DNA from: JADCRZ01 sp041751095
GTDB lineage: Bacteria; Bacteroidota; Bacteroidia; Chitinophagales; Chitinophagaceae
Length of the DNA: 64,000 nt
Assembly (NCBI GenBank): GCA_041751095.1
Contig: JBGSYC010000215.1
Location: 1-64,000, forward strand
Reading direction: 5' to 3'
The translations under genes were made by a program, and so were the position numbers. The stretch's first letter is position 1, and each line of letters begins with the position of its first letter. Positions 36,010 to 44,853 of the stretch are shown piece after piece. The notes beneath the pieces were generated by a model, which was given only the letters and a program-made list of their open reading frames with translations, was not told the origin of the DNA and made no database searches.

Positions 36010-37890
36010 ATGAATAAAATTGACAAAAACATATCTTTAAGTGAAGTACACGAGTCTGTCGATACTACGGGGAAAGCCGTGGGGTGGAAAAAAATGCTTG
36101 CATTTCTCGGCCCGGCGTACCTGGTCAGCGTTGGGTATATGGATCCGGGTAACTGGGCGACAGACCTGGCAGGAGGCAGTAAATTCGGCTATACACTGAT
36201 ATGGGTTCTGCTGATGAGCAATCTTATGGCCCTGCTCCTTCAAAGCCTGTCGGCGAGATTGGGGATTGTAAGGGGAAGGGACCTTGCACAGGCAAACCGG
36301 GAAACATATCCGCGGCCAATCAATTTTGCGTTATATATACTTGCGGAGATTGCTATTGCTGCAACCGACCTTGCAGAAGTATTGGGCATGGCGATCGGTA
36401 TTCATTTACTTACGGGCATGCCTTTGTTGTATGGCGTGCTTATAACCGTTCTGGATACTTTGCTGCTATTGTATTTACAACGTTTGGGCATGCGTAAGAT
36501 GGAAGCGTTTATTATCTGCCTGGTAGCAGTGATCGGCCTTTCATTTTTAGCAGAAATGATTTTTGCCCGGCCCAACCTCGGCGAGGTCGTAACCGGACTG
36601 ATCCCATCCATTCCTTCCAGTGAAGCTTTGTATATTGCCATCGGCATTATTGGCGCAACGGTTATGCCGCACAATTTATACCTGCACTCGGCCCTGGTTC
36701 AAACCCGCAAAATTCAGCGTGACCCCGAAGGAATAAAGCACGCCCTCAAAATGAATTTTATCGACAGCACCATCGCGCTGAACCTCGCCTTTTTCGTAAA
36801 TACCGCTATCCTGGTTCTTGCGGCAACGGTCTTTTTTAAAACCGGAAGAACAGAAGTAGCAGAAATAAAAGACGCACATCAGCTGCTTGCCCCCTTATTG
36901 GGCAATACACTGGCTCCGGTGCTTTTTGCAATTGCCCTGATCGCTGCAGGCCAAAGTTCCACAATCACCGGTACGCTTGCAGGGCAGATCGTAATGGAAG
37001 GGTATCTCAGGCTTCGCATCAATCCCTGGTTGCGAAGATTGCTCACGCGTTTGGTGGCAATTATTCCGGCCGTTTTCGTTATTGTTTTATACGGCGACCG
37101 GGAGATCGACACGTTATTGATCTTTAGCCAGGTTGTTTTAAGCCTTCAACTGGGCTTCGCCATAATTCCGCTTATCCATTTTGTAAGTGATAAAAGTAAA
37201 ATGCACTCATTTACCATCAATACCCCTACCAAAATTGCTGCCTGGCTAATAGCGTCTGTACTGGTTGCCCTTAATTTAACAATGGTAAGCGGGGAAATAG
37301 TCGACTTCCTTGGTTCGCCGGGAGCCGTTTTCTGGAAAATGTTTGTTGTAGCTGGAGCTGTATTTCTCGTCGGGCTGTTGATAACAGTTACGCTTTATCC
37401 CTTGCTGAAAAAGCAAAAAGAACAGTTACCGGCTACAATTCACCCCGACATAAAAACCCTCGACAATTTAGCAATCCCTGCATTTGCCAGGGTGGCAGTA
37501 GCGTTGGATTTCAGCACAAAAGATGATAAACTGCTTGCCTTTGCTTTAGGACAGGGAAAACAAAACGCTTCCTTTGTGTTGATCCATGTGGTAGAAAGCG
37601 CCACCGCACGGGTACTCGGGGCTGTTACAGACGACCTGGAAACAAGGAAAGATGAAGAACAATTGGCTTTTTATATCCGGCAATTAGAAGAGAAAGGATA
37701 TACGGTTATAGGAAAGCTTGGCTACAGGGGGCGCCGGGAGGAGATCGTCAGGATAGTAAGGGAAGAAAAAGCGGATCTTTTGGTGATGGGCGCTCATGGA
37801 CATGCGGGGATGAAGGATTGGCTGTATGGAGAAACCATAAACAAGGTAAGGCACGAATTGAAGATACCAGTACTGCTTGTCAACTTATAG
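36010..37890 (+). CDS. Nramp-family Mn(II)/Fe(II) transporter fused to UspA domain
   Basis: This is a proton-coupled divalent metal importer of the inner membrane. Residues 25-465 have about 11 helices with the two Nramp metal-binding motifs: DPGN (45-48) and MPH (218-220). A cytosolic UspA-like domain follows from about 490 to the end, with VAVALDF at the start, HVVESA in the middle and the ATP-binding signature GAHGHAGMKDWLYGETINKV. The fusion makes 626 residues, against about 410-450 for plain MntH. The UspA part may sense nucleotide or stress and gate transport; that is inference. The DtxR regulator lies just upstream. Its 3' end overlaps the Crp gene by six bases. Confidence 0.93.
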   Translation: MNKIDKNISLSEVHESVDTTGKAVGWKKMLAFLGPAYLVSVGYMDPGNWATDLAGGSKFGYTLIWVLLMSNLMALLLQSLSARLGIVRGRDLAQANRETYPRPINFALYILAEIAIAATDLAEVLGMAIGIHLLTGMPLLYGVLITVLDTLLLLYLQRLGMRKMEAFIICLVAVIGLSFLAEMIFARPNLGEVVTGLIPSIPSSEALYIAIGIIGATVMPHNLYLHSALVQTRKIQRDPEGIKHALKMNFIDSTIALNLAFFVNTAILVLAATVFFKTGRTEVAEIKDAHQLLAPLLGNTLAPVLFAIALIAAGQSSTITGTLAGQIVMEGYLRLRINPWLRRLLTRLVAIIPAVFVIVLYGDREIDTLLIFSQVVLSLQLGFAIIPLIHFVSDKSKMHSFTINTPTKIAAWLIASVLVALNLTMVSGEIVDFLGSPGAVFWKMFVVAGAVFLVGLLITVTLYPLLKKQKEQLPATIHPDIKTLDNLAIPAFARVAVALDFSTKDDKLLAFALGQGKQNASFVLIHVVESATARVLGAVTDDLETRKDEEQLAFYIRQLEEKGYTVIGKLGYRGRREEIVRIVREEKADLLVMGAHGHAGMKDWLYGETINKVRHELKIPVLLVNL

Positions 37891-38517
37891 CTCAGGCTTT
37901 TTACTCATGTACTTCATCAGGTGTTTTAAACGGCTGAATGTTTCGGGTTTTATATTAAGGTAAGATGCAATATATTTTTGGGGAACCCGCTGAAGCATAT
38001 CAGGGTGCGACTGCATATAATCCACGAAACGTTCACGAGTGGTTTTCTTAAGCTGTGAATAATCACGGTGATCTTTTTTAATGAACATATAAGTGATTAC
38101 CAGCCTTCCCAGCCTTTCTGTTTTGGGATTAAGCGCGTACACTTTCTGAAGATTTTCATAGGTCATGGAAAATAAAAGGGTAGGCTCCACAGTTTCAATA
38201 ATGGTATCCGACGGAGTCTGTGTGTTGAATGAAATTTCCGAGTGGATCATCTGACCTTCAATGGATAGCTGCAGGGTGACGTCTTTTTTACCCACCATCG
38301 TATATTTACGCACGAGCCCTTTCAGGATAATATTGAAGTAGATGTCTATTTCCCCTAACTTAACGATCTGCTCCTTTTTTGCGAATTCGCGGAACTCGAA
38401 GTAGGGCCACATCTGCTCAAACTCCTGTTTATTTAACAGGACGAACCGGCTAAAATATTGATGTAATTTTTCTACATACGGGATATACCTACTGTTAAAT
38501 TGAGGTGTCTTTACCAT
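37885..38517 (-). CDS. Crp/Fnr-family regulator, cyclic-nucleotide-binding type (copy 2)
   Basis: The 210-residue protein has an N-terminal cNMP-binding beta roll (about 30-130: KKEQIVKLGEIDIYFNIILKG) and a C-terminal helix-turn-helix (RVPQKYIASYLNIKPETFSR). The canonical phosphate-binding Arg-Ala cassette of CRP is not apparent, so it may not bind cAMP. It follows the paralogous gene at 38526-39143 after eight bases and so is transcribed with it. Both show the pattern common in Bacteroidota where Crp-like proteins control nearby or respiratory genes. Ligand and target are unknown. Confidence 0.87.
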   Translation of the reverse strand: MVKTPQFNSRYIPYVEKLHQYFSRFVLLNKQEFEQMWPYFEFREFAKKEQIVKLGEIDIYFNIILKGLVRKYTMVGKKDVTLQLSIEGQMIHSEISFNTQTPSDTIIETVEPTLLFSMTYENLQKVYALNPKTERLGRLVITYMFIKKDHRDYSQLKKTTRERFVDYMQSHPDMLQRVPQKYIASYLNIKPETFSRLKHLMKYMSKKPEL

Positions 38518-38525
38518 AGTTCCAT

Positions 38526-39143
38526 TTACTCAGAAACAACAGATTTATATTCTTCCTGCTCCCAGCTAACGGGAATTTGTAATAAACGTTTATAGCGGCT
38601 AAAAGTTTCAGCTTGTATATTAAGATAAGAAGCAAGGTATTTCTGCGGAACCCGGGTAAGGAGGTCAGGGTTTTCGCTGATAAAGGACAAAAAGCGTTCT
38701 TTCGGTCCGTTTTGAATGCGGGAACTTTCCCAATATTCTTTTTGTAACAGCCAGTCAATGATCACTAACCTTCCCATTCTTTCCATCCGGAAACTGCGTG
38801 CGTAGACTTTCTCGAGATTTTCGCGGGATACGGATAGCATTGTGGTAGGCTCAATAGTTTCCACAATATACTCCGATGTTCCACCTGTGAGAAATGAAAC
38901 AGCAGAACAAATAAGTTCACTTTCTTTTGCGATCTGGGTGATTACTTCTTCCCTGTGCCTGTAAAAATATTTTCGGACAAGCCCTTTTGTAATAAAGTTT
39001 ACGTAAGACTCTTGTTCGCCGATATCAACCAGCCGTACTTTTTTATTGAAGTGGCGTAACTCGGCGTGGTTGCATATAAAATTGTACTCTTCCTCCGAAA
39101 TATCTATAAATCTGTTTAAATATTGATATACAGGGTCCAGCAT
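38526..39143 (-). CDS. Crp/Fnr-family regulator, cyclic-nucleotide-binding type (copy 1)
   Basis: The 205-residue protein parallels its downstream neighbour: a beta roll (KKVRLVDIGEQESYVNFITKGLVRKYF), a dimer helix with ENLEKVYARSFRMERMGR, and a helix-turn-helix with RVPQKYLASYLNIQAETFSR. The GLVRKY segment occurs in both. There is no Cys cluster for an iron-sulfur site as in FNR. It is divergent from icd, and the intervening 178 bases contain the icd promoter, which makes control of icd possible. Confidence 0.87.
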   Translation of the reverse strand: MLDPVYQYLNRFIDISEEEYNFICNHAELRHFNKKVRLVDIGEQESYVNFITKGLVRKYFYRHREEVITQIAKESELICSAVSFLTGGTSEYIVETIEPTTMLSVSRENLEKVYARSFRMERMGRLVIIDWLLQKEYWESSRIQNGPKERFLSFISENPDLLTRVPQKYLASYLNIQAETFSRYKRLLQIPVSWEQEEYKSVVSE

Positions 39144-39261
39144 GCTTGCAATATAATAGAAACGAACTTAATGACTAATCTTTATTGGAAGAAATTATAA
39201 ATGTTGTGGAAAAAAACCCGCACCATTGTTGTTCCTGTCCCCCGACTTATTAAACCAGGTA

Positions 39262-39292
39262 TTTGCCAATTCATTCATTTCGTGTAGGTTTG
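39262..39292 (+). promoter_or_regulatory. promoter of icd
   Basis: TTTG at 39262-39265 and TAGGTTTG at 39285-39292, spaced by 19 bases, match the Bacteroidota -33/-7 pattern. The icd start codon lies 29 bases downstream. Confidence 0.65.
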
Positions 39293-39321
39293 CGCACCTG
39301 TGTTTGTCAAAAATAATTAAT

Positions 39322-40557
39322 ATGAACAAGATAAAGATAGCAAATCCTGTCGTTGAACTAGATGGTGATGAAATGACCCGCATCATATGGAAGTTTATAA
39401 AAGACAAACTTATCCTTCCCTACGTGGAAGCTGATATCCATTATTACGACCTTGGGATAGAAAACCGCGACAACACCGGCGACAAGGTGACTATTGATGC
39501 CGCAAATGCGATCAGGCAGTACGGCGTAGGCATCAAATGTGCCACGATAACGCCTGATGAGGCACGGGTTACGGAATTTAATTTAAAGCAGATGTGGAAA
39601 AGCCCGAACGGCACCATCCGGAATATCCTTGACGGAACGGTGTTCCGGGAACCCATTGTGATGCAAAATGTGCCCCGGCTGGTTACCAACTGGACCTCCC
39701 CGATCATTGTTGGCCGGCATGCTTTCGGTGATCAATACCGGGCTACTGACACCGTAATTAAAGGGAAGGGCAAATTAACCATGACCTTTACGCCCGAAGA
39801 TGGAGGTGAGCCCCAGGAGTTTGAGGTTTATCATTTTAAGGGAGACGGCGTTGCGCTGAGCATGTACAACACAGACGAAAGCATAAATGGATTTGCACGA
39901 AGCTGCTTTAACATGGCGCTTGGTAAACAGTGGCCCTTGTATCTTTCGACCAAAAATACAATCCTGAAAAAATACGATGGAAGGTTTAAAGATATCTTCC
40001 AGGATATCTACGAGAACGAATTTAAATCGAAGTTTGAAGCAGCAGGTATCGTATATGAACATCGTTTGATTGACGACATGGTAGCCAGCGCATTAAAGTG
40101 GAATGGCAACTTTGTCTGGGCCTGCAAAAATTACGACGGCGATGTTCAAAGTGACACTGTTGCACAGGGCTTTGGGTCTCTTGGCCTGATGACATCGGTA
40201 TTGATCACCCCCAACGGCGAGATAATGGAAGCTGAAGCAGCCCACGGCACCGTTACCCGGCATTATCGCGATCACCAGGCAGGCAAGCCGACTTCCACTA
40301 ACCCGATTGCCTCGATATTTGCCTGGACAAGAGGCCTGGCTTTCCGGGGTAAACTAGACGATAACCAGCAATTGATAGATTTCTGCACGGCGCTTGAAGA
40401 AGTGTGCATCCAAACAGTTGAAAGTGGCAAAATGACCAAAGACCTGGCAGTTTGTATTCATGGGAACAAAGTGGAGCATGGAAGGGATTACCTTTATACG
40501 GAGGAGTTTCTTGATGCTATAGATGAAAACCTTAAGTTAAGGATGGATTTTAAATGA
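39322..40557 (+). CDS. icd: isocitrate dehydrogenase (NADP-dependent)
   Basis: The enzyme oxidises isocitrate to 2-oxoglutarate in the citric acid cycle. The 411-residue protein starts at ATG 39322 with KIKIANPVVELDGDEMTRII, the N-terminus of the eukaryote-like dimeric group. The isocitrate site is represented by WKSPNGTIRNIL, and the metal/substrate Asp residues fall in LIDDMVASALKW and the region around DVQSDTVAQGFGSLG. The NADP-binding region contains HGTVTRHYRDHQAGKPTSTN. Its promoter is at 39262 and a terminator at 40624. In-frame residues upstream of 39322 are not conserved-looking. Confidence 0.97.
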   Translation: MNKIKIANPVVELDGDEMTRIIWKFIKDKLILPYVEADIHYYDLGIENRDNTGDKVTIDAANAIRQYGVGIKCATITPDEARVTEFNLKQMWKSPNGTIRNILDGTVFREPIVMQNVPRLVTNWTSPIIVGRHAFGDQYRATDTVIKGKGKLTMTFTPEDGGEPQEFEVYHFKGDGVALSMYNTDESINGFARSCFNMALGKQWPLYLSTKNTILKKYDGRFKDIFQDIYENEFKSKFEAAGIVYEHRLIDDMVASALKWNGNFVWACKNYDGDVQSDTVAQGFGSLGLMTSVLITPNGEIMEAEAAHGTVTRHYRDHQAGKPTSTNPIASIFAWTRGLAFRGKLDDNQQLIDFCTALEEVCIQTVESGKMTKDLAVCIHGNKVEHGRDYLYTEEFLDAIDENLKLRMDFK

Positions 40558-40623
40558 GCTTAACTTTTTTACTGCCACATATCATATACGTCTGTGCTAA
40601 CCTGACTGTGTATACGCGTAATT

Positions 40624-40654
40624 AAAAAGCCATCCTGGAATAGGACGGCTTTTT
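40624..40654. terminator. bidirectional terminator between icd and a small lipoprotein gene
   Basis: AAAAAGCC (40624-40631) plus TCCT pair with AGGA and GGCTTTTT (40647-40654), with one mismatch and a five-base loop. The A-tract and T-tract give U runs on both strands, so it can serve both convergent genes. Confidence 0.85.
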
Positions 40655-40680
40655 ACAATTGCCTGCTTTATAAATAATAA

Positions 40681-40887
40681 TTATTTCTTCAATGTATCAG
40701 TTTTCAGAGAATCCACAGCCCCGGCTTGCATAGAATCCACAGTAGCGGTTTGATTTGGGTCAACCATCATTTTACTATCTTCAGATTGTGTTGAAAGAGA
40801 ATCTCCTGCAGTATCTGTACTCGTTGTGCTGCTGTCGTTACAAGCTGCAAAGGCGCCAATTGCTAATACTAATAAAAGCTTTTTCAT
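40681..40887 (-). CDS. small lipoprotein
   Basis: The 68-residue product has a lipoprotein signal, MKKLLLVLAIGAFAACND with Cys16, followed by a Ser/Thr/Asp-rich disordered tail with repeated (S/T)D and DS motifs (TVDSMQAGAVDSLKTDTL). No domain is recognised. It is divergent from the ECF sigma factor, 110 bases away, and might be a target of it. Confidence 0.75.
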   Translation of the reverse strand: MKKLLLVLAIGAFAACNDSSTTSTDTAGDSLSTQSEDSKMMVDPNQTATVDSMQAGAVDSLKTDTLKK

Positions 40888-40997
40888 TTGTTTGTTTTTT
40901 TAATGAATGTATTTCGTTTTATTCCCTAAGCGGGAAAAGGTAACCCATTGTTAATTTAGGGTTACTATTTATAATCAGACGTATTAATTCAGGTATT

Positions 40998-41567
40998 GTG
41001 AATACAGCTTCCTCCGAAAAGAAATTACTCCAGGGACTGGCAAAGGACGACAAGGCCGCCGCGGAAACTATTTATAAACAGAACTATAGTATGATCCAGG
41101 CTTTTGTCATTAACAATAATGGCACGGCCGATGACGCCAGGGATATCTTTCAGGAAGCCATGATCGTTCTTTTTGAAAACTCGAAATCAGAAACTTTTGA
41201 GTTAAACTGCCAAATCAAAACTTACCTCTATTCCGTATCCAGAAGACTGTGGCTTAAGCGATTACAACAACTTAAGCGTTATGGAGGTGAAGTGGAGGGG
41301 ATAGCCGAAATAGTGCAGGTAGAAGATACTATAGAAGCCCACGAAAAGCGAAATGTTGATTTTGAAATAATGGAAAAAGCGCTGATGAGCCTGGGGGAGC
41401 CTTGTAAAAGCCTGATTGAAGCTTATTACCTGGAAAAAAAGAACATGACGGACATTGCCGGTTCTTTCGGTTATACGAATGCAGATAATGCGAAAAATCA
41501 AAAGTACAAATGCCTGATGCGTTTAAAAAAGCTTTTCTTTTCTCAATATAAAAACGACAAATTATAA
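40998..41567 (+). CDS. ECF-type RNA polymerase sigma factor
   Basis: The 189 residues match sigma-70 group 4 proteins. Region 2 (about 25-95) contains ADDARDIFQEAMIVLFEN and the conserved IKTYLYSVSRRLWLK; region 4 (about 125-180) has EPCKSLIEAYYLEKKNMTDI and a helix-turn-helix with NAKNQKYKCLMRLKKL. It starts at GTG 40998, since the first residues are the family N-terminus and no ATG precedes. Its stop codon overlaps the start of the next gene (TAATG). It should direct polymerase to envelope-stress or unknown promoters, controlled by the downstream protein. Confidence 0.9.
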   Translation: MNTASSEKKLLQGLAKDDKAAAETIYKQNYSMIQAFVINNNGTADDARDIFQEAMIVLFENSKSETFELNCQIKTYLYSVSRRLWLKRLQQLKRYGGEVEGIAEIVQVEDTIEAHEKRNVDFEIMEKALMSLGEPCKSLIEAYYLEKKNMTDIAGSFGYTNADNAKNQKYKCLMRLKKLFFSQYKNDKL

Positions 41568-42664
41568 TGGAAGAAATTAAACTGGTGCAGGCTGTGGAAA
41601 GATATATCCAGGGAGAAATGAGTCCCGGGGAACTTGCGGAATTTGATCAGTTACGCAGAAGCAACCCCGAAGTGGATCAGATGGTAGTTGAACATTCAAT
41701 TTTTCTGACAGGATTGAGTAAACATGGTGAACGCAAAAATTTCAAATCCGCATTACACGATGTTCATAACAGGCTGGTAAGTTCGGGAGATATCAAAGAA
41801 ATTGCTCCGAAAGCCAGTGTTTTCCAACTGATAAAGAAATACCAGAGAGTTTTTGCGGTAGCAGCTTCCATTGCCGGATTTACTGCGATCGCCATAAGCG
41901 GCCTGGTTGCGTACTTTACACCGAAAGCCAATATAGCATACGTTGAACAACTGAGCAGAAAGGTACTCAGGCTGGAACAAAAGCAAAACGCGTTAAGTAA
42001 CCAGATCATTTATGACAAGAAAATCCCGAAGATACCCGAAGACGCCAATGTTACATCGGGCGGCACAAGTTTCCTGGTGGATCCGAAAGGGTACCTGGTA
42101 ACAAACGCGCATATCATCGGCGATAACAAAAATGTGGTTGTACAAAACAGTAAGGGACAGGAATTCAAGGCAGGCATCGTCCGCGTGGATTTCTTAAGAG
42201 ATCTCGCTATTCTTAAAATAGATGATGCTGACTTTAAATCGTTCCCGTCGTTACCATACGGGTTTAAAAACTCTGGCGCAGAACTGGGCGAGGAAATATT
42301 TACGCTTGGTTACCCGAGAGATGAGATCGTTTATGGCCAGGGTTACATGAGCGCACAAACAGGTTTTAACGGCGATACCCTTGCCTGCCAGATTGCGGTT
42401 GCCGCAAATCCCGGTAACAGCGGGGGCCCTGTGATCAATAAAAACGGAGAGGTAGTAGGCATCCTGAGTACCCGGCAGGCCCTGGCGGAGGGTGTAGTTT
42501 TCGCTATCCGAACAAAAAATATCCTGAATGCTCTTGAAGACCTCAAACAGGATAGATCTTACAAAAATATCAGGCTCGTTTCCACTTCAAGCATTAAAAA
42601 TATGGGCAGGGTGCAGCAGATCAGGAAAATACAGGACTGCGTCTTTATGGTTAAGACGTATTAA
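41567..42664 (+). CDS. anti-sigma-like domain fused to trypsin-like serine protease
   Basis: The 365-residue protein has an acidic cytosolic N-terminal part (1-80) that looks like the anti-sigma factor start common in Bacteroidota (VERYIQGEMSPGELAEFDQL). One membrane helix covers about 96-117. The periplasmic part is a trypsin-like protease: His182 in TNAHIIG, Asp212 in RDLAILK and Ser285 in NPGNSGGP. There is no PDZ domain, unlike DegP/DegS. Its ATG overlaps the sigma-factor stop, so translation is coupled. It likely holds the sigma factor and senses or processes envelope proteins. The protease-sigma link is inferred. Confidence 0.85.
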   Translation: MEEIKLVQAVERYIQGEMSPGELAEFDQLRRSNPEVDQMVVEHSIFLTGLSKHGERKNFKSALHDVHNRLVSSGDIKEIAPKASVFQLIKKYQRVFAVAASIAGFTAIAISGLVAYFTPKANIAYVEQLSRKVLRLEQKQNALSNQIIYDKKIPKIPEDANVTSGGTSFLVDPKGYLVTNAHIIGDNKNVVVQNSKGQEFKAGIVRVDFLRDLAILKIDDADFKSFPSLPYGFKNSGAELGEEIFTLGYPRDEIVYGQGYMSAQTGFNGDTLACQIAVAANPGNSGGPVINKNGEVVGILSTRQALAEGVVFAIRTKNILNALEDLKQDRSYKNIRLVSTSSIKNMGRVQQIRKIQDCVFMVKTY

Positions 42665-42683
42665 GTACGGCTTCTCATATAAC

Positions 42684-42723
42684 GCACGAAAAAGGCTGTC
42701 TTTACAGGCGGCCTTTTTCGTGC
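42684..42723 (+). terminator. rho-independent terminator of the sigma/protease operon
   Basis: GCACGAAAAAGGC (42684-42696) pairs perfectly with GCCTTTTTCGTGC (42711-42723), 13 base pairs, with a 14-base inner loop and T residues in the descending arm. Confidence 0.85.
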
Positions 42724-42797
42724 AATGCTTTGGAGCCTCCCGCCAGGATGGAGGAAACAATAACCCCTGACAACAGCTCCGGCACCTGTCCATATCA

Positions 42798-43697
42798 TCA
42801 ATCCCACAATGCAGGCGGATATTCCCCCCCGGCTATTAGCTTATTGAGGCTTTCTTTTACGCCCTCAGCATCTTCCTTGTACGTTACGCCAAACCACTGA
42901 GCGGAGGTAGGGATAACCTTAATAACACCTTTCCCTTCACTGATAAAGCCATCGCCGATGATCGGAATAAAAAATTCGGCTTTAGGATCATTTATTTTCG
43001 TGCTTAAAAAGTCATGGAAGAGCTTTTGGATAAACGGAAAGACCGACGGATGAAAACACCAGAAGTTCATCGAAACACTTGAAGTAACCGGCACCTCTAC
43101 TTTCTCGTCGTTTTCTTCATACACAATCCTTTCCCCGTCCCTGTATATTTTTGTTCGTTCCGCGATGGATATCAGGTTGCCGCTTGCATCTGCTTCACAA
43201 ACTCCCCTGCTGACCGTTCCGTTTTCCGATAATGTTTTCGCCAGTTCATATCCAATGATCGAATGGGTAGTTTCATTACATGCCGTGGTTAAAAATTCGT
43301 AAGCTTTCTCAAAAGCATCTCTTCCATAAAAATCATCAGCATTGATCACCGCAAAGTTTTCCCTGACCGCGTCTTTTGCACATAATACGGCGTGGGCTGT
43401 TCCCCAGGGCTTGGTTCTTTCCGGAGGTACCTGGAAGTCGCCAATATAATGAGTAAGATCCTGGAATACGTAATCTGTTTCTACCTTTCCGGCAAGTTTA
43501 GGCTCAAATATCCCTTTAAAATTATCAGCAAATTCTTTACGGATAATGAAAACCACTTTCTTAAATCCCGCCCGGATCGCATCATAAATGGAGTAATCCA
43601 TAATGGTTTCACCGCCGGGCCCAAATGATTGAATTTGTTTCATACTTCCATAACGGGAAGCCATTCCTGCCGCTAAAATCAATAAGGTTGGTTGCAT
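42798..43697 (-). CDS. sugar-1-phosphate nucleotidyltransferase family protein
   Basis: The 299-residue enzyme should join a nucleotide to a sugar-1-phosphate. The N-terminal signature LILAAGMASRYGSMKQIQSF has the Gly/Arg loop and Lys of the NTP-transferase fold. The Mg-binding Asp region is in NFAVINADDFYGRDAF, and a late Asp lies in IPIIGDGFI. The sequence is not clearly RmlA, GalU or ManC. It carries no beta-helix acyltransferase tail, so it is not GlmU. It is between two convergent or divergent genes and has no operon partners. Confidence 0.82.
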   Translation of the reverse strand: MQPTLLILAAGMASRYGSMKQIQSFGPGGETIMDYSIYDAIRAGFKKVVFIIRKEFADNFKGIFEPKLAGKVETDYVFQDLTHYIGDFQVPPERTKPWGTAHAVLCAKDAVRENFAVINADDFYGRDAFEKAYEFLTTACNETTHSIIGYELAKTLSENGTVSRGVCEADASGNLISIAERTKIYRDGERIVYEENDEKVEVPVTSSVSMNFWCFHPSVFPFIQKLFHDFLSTKINDPKAEFFIPIIGDGFISEGKGVIKVIPTSAQWFGVTYKEDAEGVKESLNKLIAGGEYPPALWD

Positions 43698-43836
43698 TCT
43701 TTGTCTTTTTGTGGCACGAAAATAGAAAAAAGGAATGTTCCGGTACTTTATATTTTATTTGCATTCCTTACCCCTGGTTAACCCGTAGAAACAACCCGGT
43801 GTAATCATTTATATCGCCACCGGAGATAACCTTATT

Positions 43837-44757
43837 ATGAATGACCCCGATGACATAGCGTTACAACATGCAGAGCTTCAGCCTTTATGGCCAAGTGAAC
43901 TCACAGATAAATTATTATCGGCAGACATCTTACGCTTAGACAAAATACACCCGGTGATATCAGGAAATAAATGGTTTAAGCTTAAATATCATATCAGTGA
44001 AGCTCTTGGAAACGGGTATCAGTCTGTCGTGACGTGCGGTGGTGCATGGTCGAATCATGTTGTTGCCGCCGCCTATGCAGCCAGGCAGGCCGGACTTGCA
44101 GCAACGGGCATAATCAGGGGTGAACGGCCTGCCCGTTTGTCGCAAACGCTTATCGATTCATTGGCTTATGGAATGCAACTTACTTTTGTCAGCAGAAGCT
44201 TATACGCAGCAAAGGCGAAGATGTACGACACCAGCCGCCCGCAGGATGAGCATCAGAAAAGTTATATCATACCCGAAGGCGGAGGAGGTATTCCGGGAAT
44301 AAAAGGGTGTAAAGAAATTCTTGACCTGACCGGGGAAAAAAGGTATTCGCATGTTGTTTGCTGCATTGGAACGGGAACGATGTTCGCCGGCATTCTTAAC
44401 GCCTCTGATCCCGGAACCCGAATCATTGGTATACCCGTGTTAAAAGGTATGGGTTTCCAGGATAATCAAGTACCCGCCTGGGTGGAAAATGCAGACCGGA
44501 AAAAAGACTGTTCTATCCTTACGGATTACCATTTCGGGGGATATGCAAAGGCAAACAACGTATTGCTGCAATTTATGAACAGCTTTTATGAAGCAACAGG
44601 CATCCCGACGGATTTCGTTTACACCGGAAAGCTGATGTTCGCCTGTATTGATCTTATTAAAAAAAAATATTTCCCGCCCGGAAGCCGGGTACTTATCATA
44701 CACAGCGGTGGATTACAAGGCAATGCATCGCTCCCTCGCGGGACATTATCTTTCTGA
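43837..44757 (+). CDS. PLP-dependent deaminase/D-cysteine desulfhydrase family protein
   Basis: The 306-residue protein fits the tryptophan-synthase-beta-fold group that includes ACC deaminase and D-cysteine desulfhydrase. The PLP lysine lies in HPVISGNKWFKLKY (Lys45 or Lys48), and the phosphate-binding glycines in SNHVVAAAYAA and the region VVCCIGTGTMFAG. HSGGLQGN at the end is a family hallmark. The chain is somewhat shorter than ACC deaminase (about 335-340). It would act on an amino acid in the cytoplasm; the substrate is not clear. Confidence 0.82.
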   Translation: MNDPDDIALQHAELQPLWPSELTDKLLSADILRLDKIHPVISGNKWFKLKYHISEALGNGYQSVVTCGGAWSNHVVAAAYAARQAGLAATGIIRGERPARLSQTLIDSLAYGMQLTFVSRSLYAAKAKMYDTSRPQDEHQKSYIIPEGGGGIPGIKGCKEILDLTGEKRYSHVVCCIGTGTMFAGILNASDPGTRIIGIPVLKGMGFQDNQVPAWVENADRKKDCSILTDYHFGGYAKANNVLLQFMNSFYEATGIPTDFVYTGKLMFACIDLIKKKYFPPGSRVLIIHSGGLQGNASLPRGTLSF

Positions 44758-44801
44758 GTGCTTCGATGGTGATGTTTTGGATTTTTGATATGCCATGCTC
44801 T

Positions 44802-44809
44802 TATCTTTG
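44802..44809 (+). promoter_or_regulatory. candidate -7 box for the gene at 44854
   Basis: TATCTTTG lies 44 bases before the ATG. A TTTG at 44776-44779, 22 bases upstream, could be the -33 element. Confidence 0.45.
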
Positions 44810-44853
44810 CACTTTTATTGAAATACATTTATAACACCGAGCGTTATTGATTC

